Positions 22,594 to 33,153 of a DNA stretch of 64,000 nucleotides are shown in pieces. Positions within the stretch are counted from its first letter, which is position 1. Every line of letters begins with the position of its first letter. The stretch spans positions 2,418,001-2,482,000 of the forward strand of contig JAEUWY010000002.1 in assembly GCA_022059125.1 (NCBI GenBank). The letters are read 5' to 3'. The DNA comes from Corynespora cassiicola (Eukaryota; Ascomycota; Dothideomycetes; Pleosporales; Corynesporascaceae). Under the pieces are notes generated by a model that saw nothing but the letters and a program-made list of their open reading frames with translations, had not been told where the DNA came from and searched no databases. The position numbers were made by a program, and so were the translations under genes.

Positions 22594-24401
22594 GTTGTCG
22601 AATCAGATACTTATGGGGTAATAAATAAGCAGTGTTCTGCGTTTTTGGGGACTGCCATGTTGTATATAGACGTCTGATGGCTTTAGGCGTTAGTTTTCGG
22701 GCCATGACGAGTTGTCCCGAGAATTCCGAAGCAAGCATCGCACAAGAACCGGGGTGGAGCCATGTCGGAGCAACTGACCTAGAAATGTCTTCATTCCACG
22801 CTTGATCCATGCTTGCTCCCGCCAGGACGTACGACAAGGATAGGGCACCCCAGTTGGTGCAATCGATGACCCTGACCTTGTGCAACGGACCGACTAAAGA
22901 TAAGACCTTGGCAGAATTTTCGAGTCATAGCACATAATTGTTGTCAGCTAAGTTGTAAGAGCGTACGATCTAACCCTTTAGCCTGCTTATAGTTTCACAG
23001 CTCCTCTAATTGTTGTCACCTTGTAGATCAATTCAAATCTTAGGGAGAAACGATGATACCCCCTTTGAGTTATCAGGCTCCTTGTGTTTCTTCGCAGTAC
23101 TTCATTTTCAATGCTTAGAATAAGTTTATTTCATGTCTATTTAGTGTAGGTAAGGGGGTATTTACGTCCGCGCATGTCGACGAGCTCATGTGTAGGGGCG
23201 AGTGATTAGGTAGTCTGGAACGCCGCTCTACTATTGCAAAGATACTTTGCGTCTAATTCTGCAATCTTTAAACTACATTAGAGCTACTAGTGAGGACTCA
23301 TTATAGTCTTTTTCAGCGTTTTAAAGATGTACAAAGCCTAATATTTTAAGGCGCTTAGATGTTAAACCAAAGTATACGATTAGTAAATGATTCTAGATAT
23401 CTTGGCAGGAACAGGACATGCTAAAAAAACTGTTTACTTGTATGCTACATGAATGGACTAGAAGTGTGAATTTAGGTTCGTTCCAACCATGCACGCCACC
23501 GAGGCAGAGGTGATGGTCACGTGACAGCTACACACGAGCTTGGACCTTAAATCAATTTGCTAATGCTTAGATCGCAATTTTATAGCTTACCAATATGAGC
23601 GCGCGCAGCTTTTTACATAATTTAACAGTAATAATAAGTGATTATGAATTCAAAGGACAGCGGCTCATTGTCTGGTACCTACTTGGTAGCTTCACCACGA
23701 CGCATCACAGGCATGCATTAATTTTAGTGAAAATACTTCGTTTTGTAGAACAAGCATATTTTTCTCTTATGGCTTCAAATAAATCCAATCATGGGGCTCA
23801 CATTCCGGAAACTCAAGAGATTGATGTCAGTGTTTTGCACTCAGCCATACGTTATGACGACATCGCATCTACTTGTACGATGAATGTACTCGTTCTCACT
23901 ATCAATTAGTATAATCAAGCTCCGTTCAAACTCTAGTTGAGGTGCATCGGGCCGTCTTCATATCCAAAAAGCAGGGAAACGACCGCATCAATATTATAGC
24001 GATGCAGGAACAGGGGGCCGACCCTGCATTTAACCATTCGCAAACCTGGAACGGATACACTTTCGTATCCACAATACAGTTGTCACCTTCTGTTCTGATA
24101 CGAACGCTATAGTCTACGGGCTGCTCGAAACGGCCTACCCGTTTAGCCGAGGCCGAAATCTGGAATGATTGTCGAGATCCCAAGCCTGATGCAGAAGCTC
24201 GTTACCCCTCTTCATCAGCGATGTTACTGCGGAGTAAGTAAATAAATGATGGTCTAGCATTCCTCATTATCGGGTTCTTGGCGCCTACATCAAAAGGATA
24301 TGAACGTTGGTGCGCTCAGGTAAAATGCCAACTGTAGGGCATCTGACTTCGAGTCCTTACAGTTACAATTATTTAACATTGCGATTGGAGATTTCCTCAA
24401 C
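22594..24401. other. AT-rich gene-poor stretch with possible gene relic
   Basis: 1.8 kb without a credible intact gene, notably AT-rich at about 22900-23900. From about 23935 to 24240 the plus strand has one frame of about 100 codons containing a single TAG (reading VEVHRAVFISKKQGNDRIN and later AEAEIWNDCRDPKPDAEA). This looks like a decayed coding exon of unknown family. I see no transposon ends or terminal repeats. Confidence 0.35.
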
Positions 24402-25262
24402 ATGAAGTATCATACATTAACCAGATTTCTCTTATTCGAGATAATCTTACATTGCGCTTTCGCAGCAAACATCCGAGGGATATTCTTATTCAAAGACGTC
24501 CTGAAGTCGAACACAACTGCCATCAAAACCTCTGGCTTCAACTCCCTCATAATCTTCGGCGTCGGTGTCCTTGCTAACGGCGACATAATGTACTATTCCA
24601 ACACCCCCGGAAGTTCCGACGTCCTCGTGGCCTCTGGCGGAACCTACGTCGGCGGGTCCGCCCTCTCCGAAAAAGTCCGCTCGTTCAAGACCGGCACCAC
24701 AGGCGTCGACAGACTCGAAATTTCCATGAACGCCCAGAATATCCGCGCCTTGATGGCCAGCCCAGGACCCGGAGCGAGCACACCGCTCTATCGCAACTTC
24801 GCCGCGCTCAAGACGGCGTGGAGCCTCGACGCCGTGAACAACGACGACGAGTCTATCTACGAAGTCTCGAGCACTGTGGCTTTTGCGAAGATGCTCGGGA
24901 ACGTCGGATACAATTACACCATCGCGCCGTACACGAACACGCAGTTCTGGATCAATGTTAAGAACCAGCTCGGTACGACGTTGCTGGATAGAGTGTATTT
25001 GCAGTGCTATGATGGGGGTGCGGGGAACAATCCCGCGACATGGAAGAATGCGTTGGGGATGAACATCGTGCCGCTTTTATGGGTGATTAATGATTCAAAG
25101 CCATCTCAGGGGACGACGGCAGCTCAGGCACGGACGAGGTTTACGGCGTGGAATCAGCAGAGCACTCTTGCTGGAGGGGGGTATTGGAATGAATACGACA
25201 TTGAGAAAATGGGATTGTCGTACACGGAGTATGGAAATGTTTTGACCAGCGTTTTCCCTTGA
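24402..25262 (+). CDS. Secreted GH18-like (chitinase-fold) protein
   Basis: Intronless, 286 aa. A clear signal peptide (about 1-21, LLFEIILHCAFA) is followed by a TIM-barrel-like protein. The strand-4 motif DAVNNDDE matches the GH18 pattern DxxDxDxE with the middle Asp changed to Asn; the terminal (catalytic-position) Glu is kept. Other GH18-like features are GFNSLIIFGVGVL near the start, LDRVYLQCYDGG (strand 6) and VPLLWVIND (strand 7). It may hydrolyse an N-acetylglucosamine polymer or have become a lectin-like binder. Fungal genomes carry such proteins under vague names. It acts outside the cell. It stands alone between the broken metabolite cluster and a tandem repeat. Confidence 0.75.
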   Translation: MKYHTLTRFLLFEIILHCAFAANIRGIFLFKDVLKSNTTAIKTSGFNSLIIFGVGVLANGDIMYYSNTPGSSDVLVASGGTYVGGSALSEKVRSFKTGTTGVDRLEISMNAQNIRALMASPGPGASTPLYRNFAALKTAWSLDAVNNDDESIYEVSSTVAFAKMLGNVGYNYTIAPYTNTQFWINVKNQLGTTLLDRVYLQCYDGGAGNNPATWKNALGMNIVPLLWVINDSKPSQGTTAAQARTRFTAWNQQSTLAGGGYWNEYDIEKMGLSYTEYGNVLTSVFP

Positions 25263-26738
25263 TGCCTGGTAGAATCGTAGGAACATAGGCGACTCATCAG
25301 ATGTAGTCTCCTGTACAATCTGCACGATGACTGAGGACTCAGCACATCACAGCCGGAGGAATCAGATATTTTTGCCATTGTATTTGATAGGATTGTTCAG
25401 CCTTTGGGCTACAACTTGGCAAAGTTACTTGAGATTTAGAGAAGCCGTTAGTTGAAAAAATGCAACGGGACTGTCTGCTCTGTAAAATCCTCTCCCCGGC
25501 TTAGATAACAAGTGTTTTCCTTATAATTGGCAGTCAATGCTCTGTAAGCTCCATTATCAACATTCCCGATACAAAACGGGTCATCTTGCGCCAGACACCC
25601 GAGCTCGTGGAGGGAAGCGGTACATTATACCATCAAGAGCCTTCCCACAACCCCCATCACCACCCCCCATCCTTACCTCAGTCCCTCACTCCACCTCAAC
25701 CCGCAACCAACCACCTCCATCCCCCAGCGCCACATTTCCCCTCCAAGCTGTGGCGCCCTAGCTTAAGCCCCAGCCAAGTCCCTCACCGGGTGGCGCCGCC
25801 GCCCAGACTCTTACCCCATCTTGGTCACGCTGTGGCGCCCTAGCTTAAGCCCTAGCCAAGTCCCTCACCCGGTGGCGCCGCCGCCCAGACTCTTACCCCA
25901 TCTTGGTCACGCTGTAGCGCCGTTGCTGGTGCAATCGTCAATTCCAACGTGTGCAGACACCCCGAGGTACCGAGCGCCGAGCGCGTCGGTGGCGCTCCGC
26001 TAGCACCGCGTCGACTATTCACCAAACACGGGCACACGTCTCGGGTGCTCGCTCTGCTCGGTTTCGTTTTGTCCGTGGCGGTTGGGGCCGGCCGGAAGGG
26101 GGGCGAAGGTACCAAGAGCGCCATGGCTGGTATTTGGGCCAGATCGTGGGAAGGGGGAGTCGCGAAGGGCGATGGAGGAGGGTCCTTGTAAGGTATGTGA
26201 TTGCGGCTCCGAGTTCCGAACGTAGATGCTCGTTGAAGAAACAGAGTATTTAGAAGGCGATAGGCTGCGCAAATGTATACACCTCGATATGTCACACGTG
26301 ATGATGGGATACCGCCATCTAATCGCACGATTCCGCGGAAGACTCGGATGGCTACCTGGCTACGGGTCACGATCCCCCGTCACCGAGTCGCGGCTGAAGC
26401 CAAGGTATGCTAACGAGATTTTCTATTGCGCCCAGATATAGAAAGTAATTTTTTTAGACGTATGGTCACGATGGCAATGGAGTGTGCTCAGCAGAGACTG
26501 TGATTGTGGAGGCCACGCCCCAGGTCGTTGCACGCAGCGTTGGCTGTGAATTCATTTCAACTCTTATATGTCAAAGTCACAAAATTATATTGTAGATGAA
26601 GATTTCGATAAAACGGCATGAGCAGTTCTTTATTCATAAAATCGCAGTATTATATAGCTAGGTTCGCGACCATCGTCACCATAGTCTTTCGTGCCGTAAC
26701 AGGCGTAGACTCATCATTACAACATCATCCCCTCGCGC
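25263..26738. other. Intergenic with 82-bp tandem repeat
   Basis: No gene seen. The centre (25570-26150) is GC-rich and contains the 82-bp direct repeat listed separately. The right part is the 3' flank of the permease gene. Confidence 0.5.
25749..25920. repeat. 82-bp tandem repeat, about 2.1 copies
   Basis: Units start at 25749, 25831 and 25913 (third only the first few bases). Each full unit begins TGTGGCGCCCTAGCTTAAGC and contains GGTGGCGCCGCC plus TTACCCCATCTTGGTCACGC. The two full units differ at only about two positions (CCCCAGCC vs CCCTAGCC; ACCGGG vs ACCCGG). GGCGCC palindromes recur inside each unit. No coding function is evident. Confidence 0.92.
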
Positions 26739-28459
26739 TTAAATGACATAGCGGAAGTTAGGGTTCTCCCTGTCCGTCAAGTCATCGAAACCGTGAGTGG
26801 TGTCGACGTCCTTTCCGAACTCCCTGTCCTTGGCCTTGTTGCGGCTGGACAGGTTCCACCACAGGAAGGCAATGACGAGGACTAGGAACGAGTAGCATCC
26901 GATGTGGATGGAAAGCGCCTTGATGTAACGGGGGGCATCGTTGTTGAAGAAGATCTGGGGACCGGCGGCGTTACCGGCACACCACGCAAGGAAGTTCATG
27001 GTGATGCAGACGGACTTTTTTGTCTGTCCACCGACATTACGCGTCAGCATGGACATTCCAAGACCCTGAGCAGCCCAAAAAGTGAAGACAATCCAGTAGC
27101 TGATGAGAAGACCGGCGCGAGTGGCGTTGCTGGTGTTCCTAACAGTCATGATGACGATGGTGCCGATGAATGATCTGGAAAATGTAAGCTGTTGATCTCC
27201 CCATGGGTAGTGTGCGACTTACGGGATGAGGAAGACAGCCATGGTCAGCAAGTTCTGGTTGGTCTTCCTGGTCATCCATGCGGAGCCCATGAGGGTGACG
27301 ATGATGACGGCACCGAGGACCATGGCGAGAAGCTGGGTTTCGAGGACGCTGAACTTGAGACCGCTGATGATGATCTGGTAGAATGCACCAAGTCCGGAGG
27401 TCGGAATGGTAGTGCAGATCTGAATCAACATGTAGCAGTAGGTCTGGGGATCAAGCAGGGCCTCCTTGAGCTGGTAGGCGCGGAACTTCTTGTTTTGAAG
27501 ACCAGTCTGGTTGGAGCGAACACGCTCAACGATAAGCTTCTTGTCTTCCTCGCTCCAGCACTTGGCGCGCATAGGGCTGTCTGTCGGGTTGTCAGATGAA
27601 ATTTGGGGTTGGTATCAGGCAATCGATTTGCACTTACCAGGAAGCCAGTAGAGCACGAACAAGCCCCACAGGAACGACAAGGAACCGTAGGTGATGAAGA
27701 CGGCCTGCCACGAGCGGATCGATGCAGTTCCCGGGTTCTTCAGGTAGCTGGGATGCCTGATCTGAGAGAAGGCATACGCCAGCAGACCACCACAGATCTG
27801 CTGGGCGCCGTTCATCATGTACCAGTATGTGACGACCTGAGCTTGCTCCTCGCGCTTGTACCAGATGGAGCTCATGATCAGGAAGGCCGGTTGGCAGACA
27901 GCCTCGAAGATACCGAGGAAGGTTCGGACAGTGATGAGGGCGGGGAAGCTGAAGCAGGCAGCGTGGCAGCAAAGCACGATACTCCACGCCAGAATGTTGA
28001 AACCAAGGTACTTCGCCACAGGAACTCGCTGGATGATCCAGTTGGTCGGGTATTCGACGATAAGGACGGCAATATAGATACAGGTGGTGAGCCATCCCCA
28101 CTGCGCCAAAGTCAGCTGACCGTCGCTCAAAAATTTTCGGCGCCAAATTTCTGGCTACTCACGTAGTGGTTATCCTTGAGGAGGGGGATGTCATCACGGA
28201 TACCCATGATGGAGGTGAAGGACATGGTTCCCTTATCGAGGGCCTGCAAAAAGTAGGTGAAGACCATGATGGGCAGAACGCGCCTGTCGATGAGGCTCTT
28301 CAGGCGCCTGTTCTCCTCCTCGGAGATGTGGATGGCGCCCGTAGCATCGGCATACTTTGCGACCTCGTCGTCGATACGGTCGTAATTGACGTGGTCGACC
28401 TTCTCGTCCTCGGCAGAGAGGACGCGCTCGACATTGTGGATGTCCTTGGCGTCCGCCAT
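26739..28459 (-). CDS. MFS transporter, allantoate permease / anion:cation symporter family (Dal5-like)
   Basis: Plasma-membrane H+ symporter of the Dal5/Tna1-like group, which imports small carboxylated nutrients (allantoate, ureidosuccinate, nicotinate and similar). Four exons: 28459-28163, 28100-27638, 27580-27223 and 27174-26739, phase-consistent, 517 aa. About 12 membrane segments are visible. Family marks are RRVLPIMVFTYFLQALDKGT in TM1, WGWLTTCIYIAVLIVEYPTN in TM2, TVRTFLGIFEA and the WYKREEQ loop in the centre, and LISYWIVFTFWAAQGLGM later. The N-terminal 55 residues are charged and cytosolic. The substrate cannot be told from sequence. Nearby genes give no clue. Confidence 0.93.
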
Positions 28460-30137
28460 GTTGACCAGAGTTGTGGGGAGAAAGAACTTGGGGGAGGAGG
28501 GAGGTACTCTGCGGCTCGCAACAAACCATCTGGACGCTGGGATCGTCGAGTTTTTGTACCCCGTTGGCCCTCTCCTGCCCCATACCCCGGCGTTTTACCC
28601 CGGGCGGGCAAACATGCCCCGCAAGTTGGAGTCGCCCAATATCTGGCCCTTGTTTTTGAGCCTAGCACCCAAGCGAAGTTGAGCGCGGAGTCCAAGAGGC
28701 GCTTGTGTTGCATGCTAAGTGGCGCGAAGCATTCCGACCGAAGCTTGCGGAGGGTGCGGAAGCGCCACGTTCTTGGAACGACATGGCAGGGGGAATTTGT
28801 CGGCTCAAAGCACACCGAATGGCGATCCTGGAGGATTGGCATGCGCCCATGGCGAATCAAGCTCCCGGGTTGACCGGAAGAAGAGAGTTGCAGAGGCTTC
28901 GTTACCGGCGGAATATTTTCTCCATCAAGAGAAGGGGGTGGGCGCCCGAGTCAGGCTAGCAGCTGATTCCACGTATTTGGTCAATGTATCCGTAGTCATT
29001 CGCGAGAGGGTGTCCCTTGAGTCGGGATGACTGCAATTTGTTGGCACCTGTGATTACCTAAGGAATTGATCAGTGGGACGCACGTGAGTATGGCCGCGTC
29101 TAGCTCGTTTAGCTCTCGATCCTGGCTGGCGGTATCGAATCGGCCCGTCCTTGGGGGGGTCACCGTCCCGAATGAAAGACACTTCGGTATAGATCCTTAC
29201 CCTGCATACCGCAAACCACGCGTTCGAGAGGGTTTGGGGGTATTACGCCGCTCTCCCTTTGACCGTTGGGGGGGTTTCTTCGGCTACTGGGCCAATCGGA
29301 TGGGCTCAGTGCAGGCCTCGGTCTCGGATCTGTCCCAGGGAGCCGACAAATCTTTAGAATTGGCCTGGGCGGTTTCTCATCTGCGCGTAGTCTCTGTCGG
29401 TCGAAGGGATACTTGGTAGTAGTATGGATGGCGGTTCACGCGTCTATCGGTGCCCTTTCTTCCAGGTACACTAGGCTGATCACCTTGAATGCGCCCACTT
29501 GTGCCCGTGGTTCCACTTCAGCCCCATACCTACATGAGTCCACATTAACGGCCCCCATGTGTACACTACATGTATCTCTAGTATTCTGTCTATGTTTGAC
29601 TTTTTGGAGCTTTCGGACTGGTGCCCCCTGTAACTCTAGAAGTTGCAGATCAACTCAAGGGCACCCGTCCACCTAGACGATGCTTCTGAACGCATCACAT
29701 GGCGCATCTGCGGGTACAGAAACCGCAAAAAGTCAGAACCAGTGCGCTATTTCCATTGCGTGCACTTCTGTCATATGGGGTTCCTGCAGGTTGGAAGTCT
29801 TGATCGGAGCGAATACTTTAATGCATCTTTCGGTTTCAACTGTTTTCGTTTTCAGATGACCCCTCCCATCTTTGACGTCCAGAAACAATGTCTATATTCA
29901 ATCGAGCATCATGATACGTACCTCGCTATGTGTCGTCTTTTTCCTTTGCCCCACTGCCGTGACACCGAAGGCAGCAAATTTTTCAGTCCTCATCAAGTGA
30001 CCCACACTCGCGACTCCACTCACAAAAGAACATTGACAAAACCCTTTTCTCAATCCCATCATCTTGTTCAAGGTCAACATTCATTCTTCTGCCATATCAT
30101 GTTTGTTTCTCGCTCGGTGCATATGCAAATCACGTGA
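28460..30137. other. Intergenic, 1.7 kb
   Basis: No gene I can support. The first 250 bp should be the promoter of the permease gene. Short ORFs at 28700-29700 lack recognisable features. Confidence 0.45.
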
Positions 30138-30237
30138 GCATTAATGGTTTAGTGGTAAAATTAGCCGTTGCCAGTTCCATTCCTTCAGGATGGTATTGAA
30201 TATCGGCTAGCCCCCGGTTCGATTCCGGGTTAATGCA
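30138..30237 (+). tRNA. tRNA-Gly (GCC), intron-containing, upstream copy of a pair
   Basis: Full cloverleaf: acceptor GCATTAA/TTAATGC with discriminator A, D-arm with A-box TGGTTTAGTGG, anticodon stem AGCCG/CGGCT, loop TTGCCA plus T (anticodon GCC), T-stem CCCGG/CCGGG around TTCGATT (B-box). A 29-nt intron (30174-30202) sits one base 3' of the anticodon, the canonical place. Only TTT follows the gene, a poor Pol III terminator, and the next tRNA starts after 10 nt. Confidence 0.95.
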
Positions 30238-30247
30238 CTTTCTCGCA

Positions 30248-30348
30248 GCATTAGTGGTTTAGTGGTAAAATTAACCGTTGCCATTGATCTCTTAACTCAG
30301 GTGATCAGTAAATTCGGTTAGCCCCCGGTTCGATTCCGGGCTAATGCA
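30248..30348 (+). tRNA. tRNA-Gly (GCC), intron-containing, downstream copy of a pair
   Basis: Same cloverleaf with compensatory changes: acceptor GCATTAG/CTAATGC and anticodon stem AACCG/CGGTT. The anticodon is GCC, and the T-arm is identical to the first copy. A 30-nt intron (30284-30313) of unrelated sequence lies in the canonical position. A run of seven T at 30350-30356 gives a good Pol III terminator. Confidence 0.95.
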
Positions 30349-30667
30349 TTTTTTTGTTGCCAGTCGCTGGCAGATACCCCCGGTTAGAATACAAATAGTT
30401 ATTTTCGGAGCTATCTATACTAGGCTGTGCGGTCGTTTTACCCATTGAACCACGTTCTGGCACTATAACTACTTTAATATAGCATTAGGCATGTTCGTAC
30501 AAACTAAAGATTAGGAGCCACGCCTAAGAGACAAATTTGACGAAGAACATAGCAATTGCAATTACAAAATACATCAAGCAACCTATGCATTTCCCTTGAT
30601 TTTGTTAAATATATTCATGATGGTAACAGCAAGGTAAGGAAGTACTTTAAGTTTGGGCAACCCAGTC
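30349..30667. other. Intergenic with tRNA-like debris
   Basis: Holds the Pol III terminator, a short hairpin (TGCCAG-TCG-CTGGCA at about 30358-30372) and a stretch (GTTGCCAG...CCCCCGGTT, about 30355-30392) resembling pieces of the two tRNA-Gly genes. Nothing else seen. Confidence 0.4.
30350..30356 (+). terminator. Pol III oligo-T terminator of the tRNA-Gly pair
   Basis: Seven consecutive T two bases after the second tRNA-Gly. No comparable run follows the first tRNA, so this may end a joint transcript. Confidence 0.75.
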
Positions 30668-31981
30668 CTAGTGTCGCCTCAGTGCTTTGTGTGACACTGA
30701 ATTCTCAACCATTTCTACCACTACTTCATCGAGATTGGCGGCTTCGGAGCTTCTCTTGCGGCTCTGAATAGGTGAAATCGCAGGTATTTCCTTGCCATTG
30801 TGGAGAACCCATTTCGCCACTTGACGGAACGAAGGGTGGCCGACCTTCCGGCACCCAAGCCACTTGATGTCAACTAGGGGTATATTTTCTTTCCTGAATA
30901 GCGCCGGAAGCTCCTTTGTGAGTCTTTCTATTTGATCTTTGGATAAAGAGTCGTATCTGAGCGCGAAGCCAAGGTGTATAAATTGCCGATGCGGCACAAA
31001 TTCCTTGGTCCGTTCTTCTCGTGGCTTCATCTTGCTCAAGCGAATGTGGCGACTACTCCCTGGAATACGACGCCAGAGTGCAGGTCCTTCTATACCTCGT
31101 TCCCTCTTCATACGTTCCTCGATATCTCTAGTGGTGAAATATCCATCAGCATATTCTGCAGCAAGGTCTCTCAGGTGTGTGATGAGGGATGCGGTGAAGG
31201 AATCTTTGCCCGGTGATGCGGTGGTTTCTCCCATGTGGGATGCGGCTAGCATTTCAAAGGTTCGCCCGTATTCAGGTACATTTCGCAAAAGGTCGCTAGC
31301 GAAACAACAATCCATAATAGCGAGTACATCGGCTTTCACAGTCTCCAAGAAGGGCTTTTCGGCTTGGTTCCAGATCACTTCTAGACCATCGCCTTCGTTT
31401 GTGCTGAGTTGATTGGTTAGCTACACAGCAATATGAAGGACTTGTGGTAGCTCACGGAGAAAATTTGAGCAGTTTTGTCTCGAGGTCATAGACTGCATGG
31501 CCAGCATAATATACTACAAGAAGGCTGTGAGGGGTGTCCTTGTTGAAAGCCCAGGTAGTGACGGCAGACTGCAGCTGGAGCTGAGTGTTCACAGCTTTCA
31601 AGTTGACTTCTTCGACTTCGTAGTGGAATTCCTCCTTAAAAACACGAGTAAGGCTGTTCACCTTGATGAGCGAAGAGTTAGCTATGAATAAGTTAACCTT
31701 ATCAGTCTTCTTACCTCCTGCCGCACACATAGCTGGTCTATATCATCATGCCATTTTATCATCAAGACCTGCACATCATCATACCCTTCAGGGATATTCA
31801 TATGTTTGGCGATGGATTGGTCCCAATGTTCTTGCAATTCCGTCTCATGTTGATCCTCTCCCGACAGCCGCTGAACTTCATCATCGCTTGCACTGAGTGG
31901 AGACAGAGGTAGCGCGGTTTTGATACCTAGCCTGGGGACAGGCGAATGATTTTTTTCTAAGGGATGCAATGACTGCTCCAT
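30668..31981 (-). CDS. Caspase-like (peptidase C14 fold) protein
   Basis: Three exons: 31981-31715, 31661-31456 and 31403-30668. The first intron is 53 nt with GCTAAC branch and AAG acceptor. Phases are consistent, 402 aa. The caspase p20-like core shows VQVLMIKWHDDID (strand 1 region), then VVYYAGHA carrying the catalytic His, then VLAIMDCCFAS carrying the catalytic Cys. Both dyad residues are therefore present, and an Arg/Lys-directed or Asp-directed protease activity is possible. The N-terminal 55 residues are low-complexity. The C-terminal part (about 270-402) has no recognised domain. This is the fungal caspase-like group found near NLR/HET-type genes rather than a classic metacaspase, because the Pro/Gln-rich prodomain is absent. 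Likely cytosolic. A link to programmed cell death is inference. Confidence 0.82.
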
Positions 31982-32543
31982 CTTCAAGAAGCAATCATGT
32001 TAATGGACTATTGGCCAAAGGAAGATCTAAGGCATTAATAAACTTTTTCGGTGTGGCTGAGCATTGTGCGCCTTGTGATGGCACTGGATCAGCCTAAGGC
32101 TTCAAGGCGGTGCTCTGCACGTGTACTATGACCTAGACTCGGCTTTTCATGCCTTTGGTCGCAAGGCTGAGGGCGGCTAATTCAAAAGCAAGCAAATCAC
32201 GCATGCAGATTTACTCGCCTAATCTACAAACATTTAGCGCCTTTCCCGATCCTTCCTGATCACACAAGTGGCTGATCCTTCGGAAAAACTTGCGATTGGC
32301 GTTCAATGATAAGGCAAAAGAGGCAGAGAGCTTACCTGCACTAGGCGTATCGCTGTCTGGTACAGACTAACATTGTGCATATGGGTGCTGCAGAAAAAAT
32401 GACAGTGTGACCAAACGTGGCTGCGCCATTCTTCAGCTGGTATCCCTCAGCCTGATCCACCGGTGGGTGATAAAAGCGCCTCATGTCTGCCTCGCAAATG
32501 TGTTCACACAAGGCTATACATCTCGGTATCCTCTTAACCAATC
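31982..32543. promoter_or_regulatory. Divergent region of caspase-like gene and small three-exon gene
   Basis: 562 bp with no other gene seen. It would carry the promoters of both neighbours if the small gene is real. Confidence 0.4.
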
Positions 32544-32988
32544 ATGGCTGAACAGATCGAATCAGAACCATCTCAGGAAAACATATCCACCGACGAGATT
32601 GAGGTGGTATGGCCAAGCCCTAGTACCAGTCGAAGATATTGTGCTTATGTAGCCTAGGACGCGGAACTACCTCCTTATCGTGCAAATGTACTGCCGGGCG
32701 AGCCAGCTCGGGTAAGCGCACTAAACCTGACACAATGGATCCGAGCGGGGCAGATTGAAGCTGATTGGATGACAGGTCACAGCAAAGTGGACGGATAACG
32801 ACAAGGTTAGCATCACGGAAACTGTGGAAAACAAGATGGTAAAGAAGCAGCTTTATATTGCGGGCAATGGCATATGGAACGACTATCTGCAAAAATACCA
32901 ATATCAGCTGAAGGAGTCAGCCGGAGAGCCCGCGAGGTATTATGCAAACGGAAGCTTGTACGCCGAGAGCAAGATTCGCCTCCCGTAG
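32544..32988 (+). CDS. Hypothetical small protein, 108 aa, three exons
   Basis: Not visible as a single ORF. Joining exons 32544-32603, 32658-32711 and 32776-32988 through introns of 54 nt (GTGGTA...CTAG) and 64 nt (GTAAGC...ACAG) gives 108 codons with every junction in phase 0. The product is acidic and lysine-rich and starts MAEQIESEPSQENIS. The middle is Pro-rich (ELPPYRANVLPGEPAR). The C-terminal half (VSITETVENKMVKKQLYIAG and QKYQYQLKESAGEPARYYA) could form helices. No signal peptide or known motif. The consistent phases argue for a real gene, the weak first donor against. It is divergent from the caspase-like gene. Confidence 0.45.
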
Positions 32989-33153
32989 AATGAGCCAATA
33001 ATCATGCACCCTAAAACAGGGCTTTGACCGGAAGTCTTGGGAAGTGTATTTATCTAGAGGAAAGGAGCAGTCATCACTAGCCATCACTTACTTCGCATTT
33101 CCCCTGAGATAAAGATACGGAGCTTGATAACAACACTTCTAATTGATGTAAAT

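Noticed and set aside
22600..24400. Transposable element to explain the AT-rich gap
   Set aside because: No terminal inverted repeats, LTRs, transposase or reverse-transcriptase motifs could be seen; only AT-richness.
28166..28873. 235-codon plus-strand frame over the start of the permease gene
   Set aside because: Antisense of permease exon 1 and its promoter; acidic low-information translation.
30380..30470. Minus-strand tRNA-like D-arm (TGGTTCAATGGG, an A-box match)
   Set aside because: No complete cloverleaf: the T-arm B-box GGTTCRANYCC is missing at the needed distance, and no anticodon stem pairs.
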